DNA of 64,000 bases from NCBI GenBank assembly GCA_958510825.1, contig OY294047.1:39881229-39945228 (forward strand), given 5' to 3'. This document shows positions 1 to 11,465 of this stretch, piece after piece. Made by a program: the position numbers and the translations under genes. The notes beneath the pieces were generated by a model. The model was not told the DNA's origin and searched no databases. It saw only the letters and a list, made by a program, of their open reading frames with translations. The stretch's first letter is position 1, and each line of letters opens with the position of its first letter. This stretch comes from Brachypterus glaber (taxonomy: Eukaryota > Arthropoda > Insecta > Coleoptera > Kateretidae).

Positions 1-103
1 CTCTTTATTAAGATTTTTAGGTAAATAATTACAATTTAAATACAATAATATGCGAAATAAGGCACCAGGGATTTTTCTACCTCGAAATATCATAAAAATT
101 CAT

Positions 104-217
104 AAAAGTCCAGTAGTCTTAACGTTAATAAAAGAATTAAAACAAATTCAAGTTTCATTAAAAAGTCCAGTAGTTTTAACGTTAATAAAAGAATTAAAAC
201 AAATTCGAGTTTCATTA
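104..217. repeat. 57-bp tandem duplication (2 copies)
   Basis: Two head-to-tail copies (104-160 and 161-217) of a unit starting AAAAGTCCAGTAGT differ at only a few bases. No family is recognised. A short open frame across it is caused by the duplication and is not a gene. Confidence 0.9.
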
Positions 218-1080
218 TGTTTACTTAAAAGTTTTAATATAGGTAATAGAAAATTTTATATAGAATTTAGTAATTTCTCATTTACAAAAAAAGGCAGCTC
301 TTGGTTTTTGCATAGAGGCAAGGCGTCCTTTACTTGAAAGACGCCTTGATAAAGGGCATTGGTCAAATATATCCCACTCATCAACAATGAAAGAAACTTC
401 ATGGAGTGTTTCAATAAAACAATGAGAGAAAATTCTCTGAAAATATTATCATGGGACTCATGTGGAATCAACCCTCAACCACCTAGTTTAATCCCAAACC
501 AATCTTTTATCTTGCACACGGTTTCACACTTAACAGAGTATAAGAAAATATCGCTCCCTTAGAACAACGGTCTGGCCTGGGCGGGATGAGTTTTTTTCTG
601 TACTCTTCAAATAAACATATCTAGAAGAATTTTATAAGATGACTTCGAAATATACAAATTACCTAAAAAAACTACTCAAAACTGTCACAGAAATGATACA
701 CAGTGTTTCCCAGCAAAAAATATGAACAAAGAAAGCAAATATTGGTTTTCTAGAGGGACAAAAATCTATATCCGGTAAAATTATATAAAAAATTGAAAAA
801 TTGGAATTGAAAGTTTCAATTAAGAGTTTAAAAAATAAAATTAACCTAAAATTAATTTTCGGAAGAATCTGATTAGCCTTGAAATATGACTTTCCTTAAA
901 CGCTTTAAAATTACTTAATTTAAAACAGTTCTTTAAAGTTGTTCGGCTAGTTATTGACCATAAAGACGCATATTTAAATAAATTTGCCATTTTTATAAAT
1001 ACCTACATAAAAAAATAAAAAATATTTTTTTAACATGATTTAAAAAAAATCAAAGTTTTATTTTATTTTTTGTATGCATT
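218..1080. other. unannotated AT-rich stretch
   Basis: No gene or clear repeat is seen. A small perfect stem (CAAGGCGTC / GACGCCTTG, 319-327 and 340-348) is the only local structure. Short open frames on both strands near 250-560 overlap each other and resemble nothing known. Confidence 0.5.
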
Positions 1081-1660
1081 ATAACTATAAATAATATTTG
1101 GCATATGAATGATCCACGTTCCGGGACGTCCACTCCAGAAATTTAAGATTTCGGACAAAATATTGGTTTTTACTCTGTGAGAAAATTGTTTTAAAAAGTT
1201 TTAATGACAAATTATATTTTTGGTATACAGTTATACTCTACTAAAATTAATTATTAATTATCTACTTCCTGGGACGTCCGCTCCAGAAAATTAATATTTT
1301 GGACAAAAATATAGGTTTTTCCTCTGGAAGAAATTTTTTTAAAATTAAATAATAAAATAAAAGTTTTAGGGGAAAATTATTATTTTTGTATAAAGTTATA
1401 ATTAAACTAAAATTTGTCATGAAAGTGATCTACGTCCCGGGACGCCCACTCCAAAAATTTAACATTTTAGAGAAATTGTCTTACAATTTTTTTTTAAGTT
1501 TTAGGGGAAAATTATTGTGTTTGTATAAAGTGAAACTCAAACTGACATTTTGCATACAAATGATCTACGTCCCGGGACGCCCACTCCAAAAATTTAACAT
1601 TTCGGACAAAAATATTGGTTTTTCCTCTGTAAGAAAATTGTTTTAAAAAGACTCAGGGAA
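1080..1660. repeat. minisatellite-like array, four diverged units
   Basis: Four units carry the GC-richer core GGGACGYCCRCTCC at about 1123, 1271, 1439 and 1574, giving spacings of 148, 168 and 135 bp. Each core is followed by a similar AT-rich tail that includes TTTCGGACAAAA and GGTTTTT. Variable spacing and divergence point to an old array. The open frame at 1386-1646 only reflects repeat periodicity. Confidence 0.85.
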
Positions 1661-1982
1661 AACTATTAATTTTTACAACAACGGGAACTTATTAAATAAT
1701 AAATCAACTAATATGAGACGACCACAAAAATGCCGAATGCCGTGAAATATCATAGATTTAAAAATAAAATTTGTGGGGTTGAAATGTTGAAAATATTCGT
1801 TAAATTAAAAAAAAACAATTTTAGTTTAATGATTAATTTTATGGTAAATAAAAAACTTTTAAACTAATTTTAAATAATATAAATGAAAATTTCTAACAAA
1901 ATCCAAGAAAGTCGCATTAAAAAAAAAATATAAAAATTTAACACCTCCTAAAAAAATAAAAAAATTAAAAATTATATGATCA

Positions 1983-2200
1983 AGAGAATTTAATAAACTT
2001 TAAAATCATGTATCACACGATCCCCTTTTCATTTAAAAAAAAAATCCCCCTTGCCTCCTGCCTCTAATGTGCCGCCTAAACATATCAAATATATACCAAA
2101 AAAATATTTGGGTTGTGTTATTTACGTGTTCCAAATTTCAATGTTGATATCTTAAGTCCTTCAAAATTTAAATGGGGGGGAGGGGGGACTTTAGACACGT
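1983..2200. repeat. half-copy of a palindromic DNA element (right arm)
   Basis: It resembles the right arms of the foldbacks at 6419-7049 and 49575-50262: a 'TTTAAAATCATGTATCACACGA' type block (similar words at 6747, 50089 and 58260), a C-rich run, then GATATCTTAAGTCC and a terminal ACTTTAGAC-like end. The matching left arm is absent, so it is a remnant. Confidence 0.6.
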
Positions 2201-2330
2201 ACTTTATAGTTAATGATAATTTTTATATGTAGTAATAGTGCTCTACTTCATTTTAAATTTTTTTTATACCGTATTGAATAGTAATATTTTAGAAGCACCT
2301 ATTATTGTGTAAAAAATAGAACTACTAAGT

Positions 2331-2435
2331 GCGATGCCGTGATTGACTTGATGTACCGCCATGTATCTTGTAAGCCAATCACAGCATCGCATTCTTATGT
2401 TTTATGTTCTTATGCAAGCTTCTGGATAGGCCTTA
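2331..2435. mobile_element. hairpin MITE, left arm truncated
   Basis: GCGATGCCGTGATTG at the left pairs with CAATCACAGCATCGC in the right arm. The right arm continues ATTCTTATGTTTTATG to GGATAGGCCTTA. The full version is at 48267-48411, which shows that this copy has lost the outer 40 bp or so of its left arm. Confidence 0.8.
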
Positions 2436-2441
2436 AAACTA

Positions 2442-3340
2442 GTTAACTAATTTTAACAAAATGATGGCTCTTAGTCCCATATTTATTTTTTAATTGTTTT
2501 AAACATGCAGTTAAAATTTTAGTTTAATAAATGTACATATATTCAATAAACACCGCCTTATTCTTTTAAATAGACTTTTGTCCCTTCAAAACCTGATAAT
2601 TGATCACTGTGAGATGACGGATTCTTGTAGAGCAACGTCATAATCAGTCCAATCTCAGAGGTTAATTTTTCGGAAATACAGCTTAAAATTTAAAAATTAA
2701 AGGTCAAGCTTTAATTATTTGTTGTTTTTTTTTTTAAGTCACTCTATCTGGCATTGAGCAGAGTAACTACAATTTTTTAAGTGCAGGGATTAATCCAGAA
2801 CAGTTTCTCGGAGGGGGTGATTTGCTATTTTCCGTTCCGGTTCCTCCTGAGAAAATAAAAAGCAAAAAAAGAATGTGTGGGATTTGACTATACATAGTAC
2901 TGTAATGAAACGTTATTTTAAAGTAACTTTAAATACAGTTTAAGCACACATAAGCCTAAATCCCATAACCGCTACGAGTGAGGAGTGTAATACAGAATGT
3001 GCAGCATTCCATGTTTTCAGGGCCCGTTCGTTCTTTTTTCCGCGTCTCGAATCACCGGGAAAACGCTATTTCAGTCACGTCTGAAATTACTTTATCAGAA
3101 AGTTCAAAATGCCCATGAGACTGACAATTTTCATGTACAAATGCAATAAACTCTACTTAAGAAAAATAATGAATAATACACATCGTCTTAATGAAATGTT
3201 AAGGAAAATTTATTACGGAAAATTAATTACTTTTAACGAAGGAATTATGCTTAAACATGTTAAGAAAAACAGACCCTTTCAGTTTTATAACAGTATACAG
3301 ACTAACATTATAGCACAAACAGACACTGATTTCTATTAAA
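2442..3340. other. unannotated stretch with a small GC-richer patch
   Basis: Mostly AT-rich single-copy-looking sequence. The part at about 2960-3090 is GC-richer and non-repetitive (GGGCCCGTTCGTTC, CCGCGTCTCGAATCACC) and could be a conserved non-coding element. The 76-codon open frame at 3109-3339 has AT-driven composition and no recognised domain. Confidence 0.4.
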
Positions 3341-3649
3341 AAAAGAGAATTGTTTTTTTTTTTTTGTTACAAAACTACTTATTTAAGGATCTGGTTATTA
3401 TCCAGTAAAAAATAAGATACGAACGATTATCCTAAAAAGAAAATCATGAATTTTCTTAACTAAGTCAGCCTTTTAAGCCTTTGTATGTAGATTTGAATCT
3501 TAAGACAATACTGCTGGTTTTGCTTTTCCATTTTGAAAATTATCAAAATTTCGGAAAGCCTTGTATTCGTGCAAAAATTTTCAATTTTTTTGCGTATTTT
3601 TGCGTTTTGTGACGCTTTATGTCCATATAAATCAATTTCAAGCACAAAA

Positions 3650-3950
3650 AAAATTGTCGCTCGGTTGGTCGGTCGATTGGTCGATCGTTCTGTCCGGGAA
3701 ATATTGTAAGCATGATAACTTAAAAACGCTTTAAGCTAGAGACTTGAAATTTGGCACAGGTATGTTACCAAAAGTTCTCGCTCCGGATTTTTTTTGGTGA
3801 ACATTGTGCGGTAAGGAAAAAATACATTTTTTTACAAAAACTTGAAAATTGCTCTATAGGGTTGATGAAATTGAACCTGATAATAAAAAAACATATGAAA
3901 AAATTTTCTAACTCCCCCGAAGGGGTGTGGGGTACATATTTTTAAATATT
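3650..3950 (+). repeat. dispersed repeat with GTC-rich run and CGCTTTAAGCTAG core
   Basis: The block TTGGTCGGTCGATTGGTCG, then GATAACTTAAAAACGCT, then GAGACTTGAAATTTGG recurs at 7250-7310 and 44833-44910, and inverted at 52230-52330 and 57770-57860. No coding function can be read. Here the family is joined to the tandem array at 3960-4520. Confidence 0.8.
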
Positions 3951-3959
3951 TTCAATATT

Positions 3960-4520
3960 TTCGTCAAAATTGGTATTTAGTATACAGAGGTTTTAGGGGT
4001 CGGCGAATATGAATCTGATAATATTTTTTTTGTAATTTCACTTCAATGGTGGGGGGGGGGAGTTTTCGTGAAAATTGATATATTGGGGTTTTTAAGGTTG
4101 CTGAAAGTGAATCTGACAAAAAAATTAAATCCAACCCCTAAGGGTTGGGGGGTAGTTTTCTTGAAAATTGGTATATTGAGGTTTTTGAGGTTACTGAAAG
4201 TGAATCTGATTATAAAAAAAATCTAACTCCAACCCCAAAGGGGCGGGGGTAGGTTTCGTGAAAATTGTTATATTGGGGTCTTTCAGGTTCCTGAAAGTTA
4301 ATTTGATAATGAAAAAAATCTTACTCCGCCCCCTAAGGGACAGAAAATTTCTTTATTGGGGGGTGAACATTTTTAAATGTTTACAGTATTTTCGTGAAAA
4401 TGGGTATATAGGGGTTTTTAAAGTCTCGAAAACTGAATCTGATAATAAAAAAAACATTTTACGCGCGGAGGTGGAAAATGGGAAAGCTCTTTTACTGGGC
4501 AGTTTATTTATTTTAAAAAT
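3960..4520 (+). repeat. tandem array with GAAAATTGGTATATTGGGG unit
   Basis: The motif AAAATTGG recurs at about 3966, 4071, 4164, 4261 and 4397 (spacings 105, 93, 97, 136). Each unit continues GGTTTTTNAGG, CTGAAAGTGAATCTGAT, an A-run and a C/G-rich segment. The array ends GGAAAGCTCTTTTACTGGGC. The same array with the same final motif is found at 54110-54660, so the two are copies of one element family. Confidence 0.85.
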
Positions 4521-4990
4521 ATATGTCATAACCCATCTTTTAGAGTATAATATCTAGCTTAATATTGAACCAAAGTTATAAAAAAAAAACATTTAAATTG
4601 TAATTTTGTAAACTTTTCAGTTTAGATGCTTTCGAATTATACAAAACTTAAAAAGTGTTTACTCTGTTTAGCTAGTAGAAAAAAAAGTTGTAAAATCCTT
4701 TTGGAAATAAACTTTTCACTTTGGATGCTTTACGTTTTATATTCTGGAAACCATTATCTGGATAATTTAAACATGAAAAGAAATTAGGAAAATGTAAATG
4801 GAAAGGGGTAAAGAATATGATAATGCGTAATATTTGGATAATGTTTTTAGTAAACCGAGTTTAGTAACGACTTTCAGGAACACATTTAGATCTATTGTCT
4901 TGACGATTATTGCCTGATGGTTTGAAATAACTATTACACATAAAATTTTCCAGTAATTATTTTATATAAATGTATATCTAAGATAGATAA

Positions 4991-6152
4991 CACTAGGCAA
5001 CACGGTTTCTTGCCCGGATTGGAGTCATATGTTTTTTTAACTAATTTTGGGTCGCTGAAACTGAATCTGGCCTCAGAATATTTCTATTACCTAAGTTTTC
5101 TGAAAAAAATGAGATAAAAATGTTAAAAAAATTATTATTTTATTCCTTTTTTTGTTCTAAAATCATGGAATAAAAATATTCCGAGGACAAATTTAGATTT
5201 CGAGACTCAATATTAGTTAAAAAATACCCAACTTAAAACATGGAAACTTTAAATTAATAGGTAGAATAATTAGGAATATTATGAAAAAAAATATTTAAAA
5301 AATGGATAATGTGACAAAACTAAGTAGGGGTGGAGGGTAAGAAGAAGGGTGCATAAGGGGACAAGCTTATCGCCACGTACTCATGCTAAAAATTGTCAAA
5401 AATCATTACTAGGGGGTCAAAAATGAACTAAAAAAATGTTACGTAATATGGTTCTTATGTAATAAAGTAACATTTTTATGATGTAGAACCATTAAAAAAA
5501 CAAATAAAAATACACAATATTTTGTTTTATAAATTATTTTTAAATTGGCATAATTGACTGTACTAAAATTCAAGAAATAAGACCTGCTGGATTTTTTTTA
5601 AGGTCAAATTTGAATTCTGCGCCTTTAAATTGATAAGAAAAATATATTTTTTGGGCTCGGGAAAAAAGTTTACACTGTGTACTTTAATTTTGTTTCTTTT
5701 TCATTTATTTACTTTTTACGAACAAACTAAGCAAAATAAAAAAATATTTGTATAAATATTTTTGTAGAGAATTTTATAATCTACAAATTAAGTCCTATAA
5801 AATTTTTATACAGATTTGATAGTTTTGCCACAATATAGCAATTAAGTAAACTCTGCACTTTAATTTTAAGCTTTTTATTTTTTTTTCGCGTACTTACTCT
5901 GACAGTAGGTCCTTGGCATATATATTTTTGAGTTTCTCGTATTTTTTTTAATATACCCCAAAATTTTCAAAATTCTACTCTTTTTTTTAACATTTTGAAA
6001 AAAAAACGTCATTATTTCCTGGACTTATATCTCAAAAATTTAGGTGATAAAATTTTTCTAAGGTCAGATTCGGTTTCTACGCCCTCGAATTAGTAAGACA
6101 AATTTACTTTCCGATAGGGGCAAAAAAAAAAGTTGATATTTGTTGCCTAGTG
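4991..6152. mobile_element. DNA element with CACTAGGCAACA terminal inverted repeats
   Basis: CACTAGGCAACA at 4991 is matched by TGTTGCCTAGTG ending at 6152. The flanks are TAA on both sides (4988-4990, 6153-6155), fitting a 3-bp target duplication. Homology between the arms continues inward for about 110 bp, through CTAATTTTGGGTCGCTG on the left and its diverged complement on the right. No transposase frame remains, so it is non-autonomous. The superfamily is not assigned. Confidence 0.75.
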
Positions 6153-6418
6153 TAATCTAACGCTGTAAATATAAGTTTAAATTTTCAAAATTTATACAGA
6201 TAGTGTTAAGTTTTTGATCTTCAAATGCTAAAATCTTTTGCACACCTAATCGCCATTGTGGAAGTTTCGAATCTGAGTTCTAGATGGCGTCACTTATCTA
6301 CCTCCTTTCAATGCATGGAATAAAATGAATATTAATTCAAGCATTCCGCATCGCATCATAGGACGAAACAGCTGTCCACAGTCTTTCCTAGTACTATTGG
6401 CCATTAGTTTATTACATA

Positions 6419-7049
6419 CTGTGAGGTATAAAAGTCAACCCCTCTTAACTTTTGAAAGAGTCGAGATATCGACCAAATTTATAACTCTTAAATAAGACAA
6501 CAAACTATCTTTTTGAATATAGTTGATACGTTTAGCTTTTAAAATGTGAACATAGGGGCATGGGGGGTATTTTATTTAATGGAAAGGGGCTCGTTTAATA
6601 AATTATTTTAAAGCCTTTAAAATTCTCTATTTGACTATATATTTTTTTATATTTTCGACAATTTTTTAAAATAGGGTTGAAAATTGGAATTGCCGCCAAA
6701 AAATAAAAAAAATAAAATATGTTCGAATAGAGAATTTTATTTGCTTTAAAATGATGTATCACACAACCCCTATTCCTATTTAAAAAAAATACCACCTTTG
6801 CACCCTGACCACATTTAAAAAACTGCAAATATAGAATATATGTTTGTTTGTTTGTTTAACCTCGTACTATTCTACTTAATTAAGCATCCCCTAAGTCCAG
6901 GACTGTTGTGGGCTAGTAGTAGAGGGAACCACCGGCTTATACTGACTTTCGAACCAGTTATGCCAAAAGATAGTTCTTTTAAATTTGAAGGCAATATCTT
7001 AACTGGTTCAAAATTTAGGAGGAGGGGTGAATTTTGGATCGCACCGGTT
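6419..7049. mobile_element. palindromic Tc1/mariner-like foldback interrupted by a SINE
   Basis: The left arm begins CTGTGAGGTATAAAAGTC after TA (6417-6418). The right arm ends TTTTGGATCGCACCGG before TTTA. Long arms fold onto each other through TAAGACAAC..ACTATCTTTTTG, GGGGCATGGGGGG and ATTCTCTATTTGA. Compared with 49575-50262, the right arm is split by SINE sequence at 6840-6967. TIR style and the TA flank suggest Tc1/mariner-type mobilisation (inference). Confidence 0.75.
6840..6967 (-). mobile_element. 5'-truncated SINE fragment
   Basis: The TGTTTGTTTG tail, then AACCTCGTACTATTCTAC and GGGAACCACCGGCTT, match the body of the fuller SINE at 35388-35656. The tRNA-derived head is missing. 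The intact arms at 50180 and 58686 (ATATATGCTAAAAGATAG) show the pre-insertion site and place the insertion at about ATATG. Confidence 0.85.
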
Positions 7050-7139
7050 TAAAGCACCTCCCCCAAGATATCAAAACTGTAAAAAAAATCTTATATTTTC
7101 TAAAGAATATATGATATTTTGAAATCTATAAACACTATT

Positions 7140-7960
7140 TTTACTTTCTCATAGAAGAAAGTATTGTGATAAAAACAAAATCAAAATTTTTTTTTTGCTT
7201 AAATCAATCAAAGGTCAAAATCAAAATAAGCAACAAAAAAAAATGATGTCTGTCTGTCTGTCGGTCTGTCAACTTAAGAACGCTTTGAGCTAGCGACTTG
7301 AAATTTGGTATGTATATTTATTTTAATATTATCTTGGAGAAGTTCGTATTTCAGCAAAATCGGTTTGGGGGAAGAGAGCAAAAGGGGGGTTAAATTTTTG
7401 TTATGGTCGTATTTTTTTTATTATTTACGATAGAAGAAAAATTTAAAAACCACATGAAAGGTAAAATAAATTACACAAAAAATGTAAGTGTAATTTTTTC
7501 CCAGCGTTCCCCCTCCTTCCGCCAAAATGTAAAAAACGGTTTTTAGACATAACTTTTTTATTATTCACAATAAGAGATAATAATAATAAAATTACACAAA
7601 ATGTGTAATAATAATTTTTTTCAAGCCCCTCCCCTTCTCCACCAAAATGTAAAAACCTGTTTCTGGTTATATCTTTTTTAATAGAAGAAAACTTTAAAAA
7701 CTATCTAAAAGATAAAATAAAATTAGACAAAATAGGTTATTATCATTTTTTTCATGAACCCCCCCCCTCTCCAAAATGTAAAAAAATGTTTAGGGAAATA
7801 ACTTTTTTAGTATTCACAATAGAAATATTTTACAATCACCCAAAAGATAAAAAATTCCCTCTTCCCCTCAAATGCTCCACCCCCAAATATTATAAATTGT
7901 ACATAACTTTTTATAAGAAAGTATTCGCGCTCATTCGAGACGGCTGGTTTATTTTCCTTT
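7140..7960 (+). repeat. dispersed repeat with internal ~125-bp tandem units
   Basis: It begins TTACTTTCTCATAGAAGAAA, has a TGTCTGTCTGTC run and CTTAAGAACGCTTTGAGCTA. Internal units marked by CCAAAATGTAAAAA recur at 7524, 7644 and 7773. It ends at CTCATTCGAGACGGCTGGTT. A second copy at 44740-45470 has the same order and the same end, so these are the family's boundaries. Confidence 0.85.
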
Positions 7961-8254
7961 TATTAGTTTTCCATATGGTGGTAGTAATTGAAATTAAAAT
8001 TAATTAAAACTATTATTTTATAAAGCTTGTAGATATATTTTTTAAAGTGTATTTAATAATGGAAAATCAATGTGTATCTTGATTTCTCATAAAACATTAA
8101 ACATCGCCATCTAGCGAACAAAATCTCTAAATGTTGTTCATTAAGTTTTTGTTTTTATGCGTCGAAAGTGTCCAATTTATAATTCGGGTCTGAGTATAAC
8201 AAAAACAAGAAAACTAGATATTTTGTACGTCCGGAAGAAATAGTAACATATTTC

Positions 8255-9044
8255 GCATGCACGCTAATCTTGAATACAAATTGAGTTTTAGTGACTTGCC
8301 AACACAAACCAACAGTTAGACCTGTTAGGGAACGTTCAAGTATTACGTAACGCTCCTAGGGGGGATCATTTTGGAGTATTACGCCCATGTTAATGGTATA
8401 GGAAAATTGGGTTACCTAATACTTGAACGTTCCCTTAGTAGGAATTCTACATATTATAAAATCATAGTTAAATCTGAGTGGCTCGGTTTCGGATGATAAT
8501 GGACTTTTTCATCAGAAATGGCCACAGTCGACTTAATAGTTCTTCATTTTATATTGCTTTAGCTTATTCTATATAAATTTTGATCAAAGAAGTTAAATCC
8601 ATTCACAGAAAAGGTCAATTGATTTCCATTTTGGTCTTTTGCATCTTATTTTCTCAAAAAATATGCAAATTAGTGTATTGATTAATAAAAAATTATTACA
8701 CTTGTTATTACTGAATTATTGTTCATTATGACACATTATGACAGATATTTAATACATTGCAACACATTTATTTTTAGAAAAAAAACCTACCAAATACATC
8801 TGCAACTATTTTTTTTTAATTGATAGACTAAAATTTATAATAATATCCTAAAACGGTATAATAAAGTTAAAGTCCGCTATGGTTATTTCTAAGGAAAAAA
8901 GTTTATTATCTTCTAAAACCGAGCACCTCAGATTCTGCTGTTAATGGTTTAATAATGTGTAGACCTCCTACTAGCAGGATTAACTTTTGGTTTGCGTTAG
9001 CCAGTCACTAAAACTTAAGTTGTATTCAAGATTAGCGTACACGC
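8255..9044. mobile_element. foldback DNA element with long inverted arms
   Basis: The left arm (from GCATGCACGCTAATCTTG) is complementary to the right arm (ending AAGATTAGCGTACACGC). Homology runs through TTTTAGTGACT, GAATCTGAGG / CTGAGTGGCTCGGTTT and the TAATAAAC block, for roughly 180 bp per arm once the inserted MITE is removed. No transposase remains. Superfamily unknown. Confidence 0.8.
8328..8434. mobile_element. PIF/Harbinger-like MITE with TTA duplication
   Basis: TIRs GGGAACGTTCAAGTATTA and TAATACTTGAACGTTCCC bound a 107-bp element. TTA lies on both sides (8325-8327 and 8435-8437). The opposite arm of the host foldback gives the empty site (CTACTAGCAGG on the plus strand, i.e. CCTGCTAGTAG when complemented) without the element. 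A 3-bp TTA duplication is typical of PIF/Harbinger; that assignment is inference. Confidence 0.85.
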
Positions 9045-9515
9045 TCATTGCCATCACCAAGTTATCTGTTCTAAGACTAAAAAATAAAAAAATAAATTAA
9101 ACAATTAAAGAAAAACAGTTTTAATATAGAATTTTAATCGGGGGGCTTTATTTAAAAAAAATTTAAATTTTTAATGAACATTTATAATCAATTATTCCAC
9201 TTTTTGAAATTTTTGTTATATTAAAACAATTTTTCTGTAACTCTGTAACTCCGATCATCAAATTATAACAAAAAAAAATCTTAAGTTATGCGTGATTTAA
9301 ACTAGAGGTAGGTTTAATAATTAACACTAAACTAAGTAATAATTTAGCAATGAAATTTCAAATTTGTCACATTTAATTTCATTGGTTGAATTCTTAGTTA
9401 ATTTAGTTAACCTTAACCTTTTTTTAAGAAAGAACTTTACCTTTTGAGTTACAGCGTGACCTTTGAAAGGGTAGGATGTAGCCTTCTTGGCACCTAAATT
9501 CAGTGCATCGAATTC

Positions 9516-9590
9516 ACCATCTTTTATGATGTGTCTTGTGTATTTTTGTTTTACCATCTTTTATGATGTGCCTAGAGTATTTTTATATTA
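9516..9590. repeat. 37-bp tandem duplication
   Basis: ACCATCTTTTATGATGTG starts at 9516 and again at 9553, followed by similar GTATTTTT tails. Confidence 0.85.
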
Positions 9591-9599
9591 ATATTTTAT

Positions 9600-10189
9600 G
9601 TACAAGTTAAAGTGAACCATAGATGTGGTTATCAATCGTATGAACTGTTGAATTTTAAGCTGATATTAATGGTCCTTTGAAGATAATTTTTTTGTGTGTT
9701 TTTAATGAAATTTTTTATACTAGCGTGGAAGTTAGTACAAACTAAAAGATAAACTAAGAATTAATCAATAAAATGTGTAATGAGGTTGATTTGGTTATAT
9801 TAAGAAGAGAAAATAGATTATTGTTTTCGCAAAAAAACTACTATTAGACAAAATGTATTCTTTTCTACCGGACTTACTGATTTAATCTTTGCCGGAGTGC
9901 AAATTTATCCATTTTTCAGGTTTCGTAGTGAAGTTGCCGTAAAAAACCGATTATAATCGAATAAAAAAAAGAGTGACTCTTAAAATGGCTCTCAAAATGT
10001 TTGAATATTCACATAATTTAATGCTAAAACATTCAAATGAATAGTCATGTTTGTCGGCGTACTAAATTAAAAAACAAATGGCTCTATTAAACTATACTTG
10101 TATATCTTGAATGCTTAATTTAAGGCTCAGAAGTTATATCACCATTTGTTAGAAAAAGTATGTTTTTTAAAAGTTCATTTTCTTTTTAA
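9600..10189. other. unannotated AT-rich stretch
   Basis: No gene, repeat family or long inverted repeat could be identified here. Confidence 0.4.
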
Positions 10190-10596
10190 AAATAACTATG
10201 ACCCAATCTGCGCAGATTCAGGCCAAGTTAAATGTACTATAGGACGGATTTGGCTAAAATTTGTTATACTTGTTCCTATTGTATCCATCAGAAGATTTCT
10301 TAGAGAATTTTGCTCAAAAATATTTTTTTTTCCAGAAATATAATTTTTAAAACTTTCCATAAAAATTTATTTTTGTGGAAAGTTTACTTTCTCGTGGGAT
10401 AACTTAAATACTAACTGAGATAGCTTAAAACGGTTTTCACTATTAAAAAGTGAATACTTTTTTTATACGTTATTCATAACTTTGAAGTCATATGCCTCAA
10501 AAACACAATTTTTTATTTCTTTAAAAAGTCCAAACTCCAAATGTTGTCAGTAGGCGAAGTTTTAAGCAATTTTTTGCAATAAACGAAAACGTTAAA

Positions 10597-11021
10597 CACG
10601 GAAAAAAAAAATTATAGCTAGGAGCGCTATAACACACATACCAAGCAAATTATAATCGCTTATTATATAAATACAAGGCTTTCTCTTATAATTATGGCAG
10701 TCAGTGTAAAAATTTATATGAAATACTTTAATTGTTTAGTGAATAATAAAATATAACAAATAGTATGGCATTTATAGCTTAAATAGATTTAATTATTGTC
10801 CGTGCTAATAATTTTTATAATATAATAAAATTTCTGTAAATTTATAATAGTGCCTGTAATAAATATAATCGTGTCTGTAATATATATAATCGTTTCCAAT
10901 TTATTTTTAACATTATTAGTTATTGTGTCCCTTATAATCTATAGCTTAAATCACTATAATTTGCCACTGTTACCAAATATCTTATAATGTATAGCGCAGA
11001 GCCCACTAATTTCTTTCCGTG
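10597..11021. mobile_element. 425-bp MITE, copy 1 of 3 near-identical copies
   Basis: Termini CACGGAAA and TTTCCGTG. The 425-bp interior is almost identical to 47112-47536 and 59041-59463, including GAGCGCTATAACACACATAC and CTTATAATCTATAGCTT. The other two copies have TA on both sides; this one is flanked by AA on both sides. No coding frame is present. TA duplication suggests Tc1/mariner-type mobilisation (inference). Confidence 0.9.
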
Positions 11022-11108
11022 AAGACAAAATAACAATTAAAATACATATTTATAATAAATATTTATTGGTTATGATTTTTAATAAAAATGTAAATCATAT
11101 ATTATATA

Positions 11109-11204
11109 CAGTGCGGTCCAAAAGTCACACCCCGTCCCTCTAAACTCTTGAATGATTGGATTGGTACGGTAAGAGGAAGGGGGTGTGGCTTTTGGACCGC
11201 ACTG
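11109..11204. mobile_element. 96-bp mariner-type MITE
   Basis: Perfect-looking TIRs CAGTGCGGTCCAAAAGTC and GCTTTTGGACCGCACTG (one base diverged) lie inside a TA duplication (11107-11108, 11205-11206). The same ends, more diverged, bound the larger foldbacks at 6419 and 49575, so this is a short deletion derivative of that family. Confidence 0.88.
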
Positions 11205-11234
11205 TATATAATATATGGATTAAATTTTTATTAA

Positions 11235-11465
11235 CAGGTTGACTGCCATGTGCACCAATATGGTGCATAGGTCATATCCTTACGTTATTACAAATTACAA
11301 CCGGCAGCGAACGTGTTAAGGAAAATAACTTTTTAATAAATCGTTTTAAAGCTTAAACATTTTAACAAATCTAAATTCAGTTTTCTATCTCTACCAATAA
11401 AGCGGAAAATTAATTTTGAACGCGACCGCTACATTCCATACCACTGTGCGTGGGCAGTCAACCTA
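11235..11465. mobile_element. piggyBac-like MITE with TTAA duplication
   Basis: CAGGTTGACTGCC and GGCAGTCAACCTA form the ends of a 231-bp element, with TTAA on each side (11231-11234, 11466-11469). The opposite arm of the host palindrome (11047-11108) holds a single TTAA at the equivalent place and so serves as the empty site. TTAA duplication is the hallmark of piggyBac-type insertion. Confidence 0.88.

Noticed and set aside
6282..6296. Insulator-type sites at GATGGCG/GCCATCTAG words (6282, 8105, 53110)
   Set aside because: The words are short, lie near repeats, and match CTCF- or PHO-type consensus only loosely.
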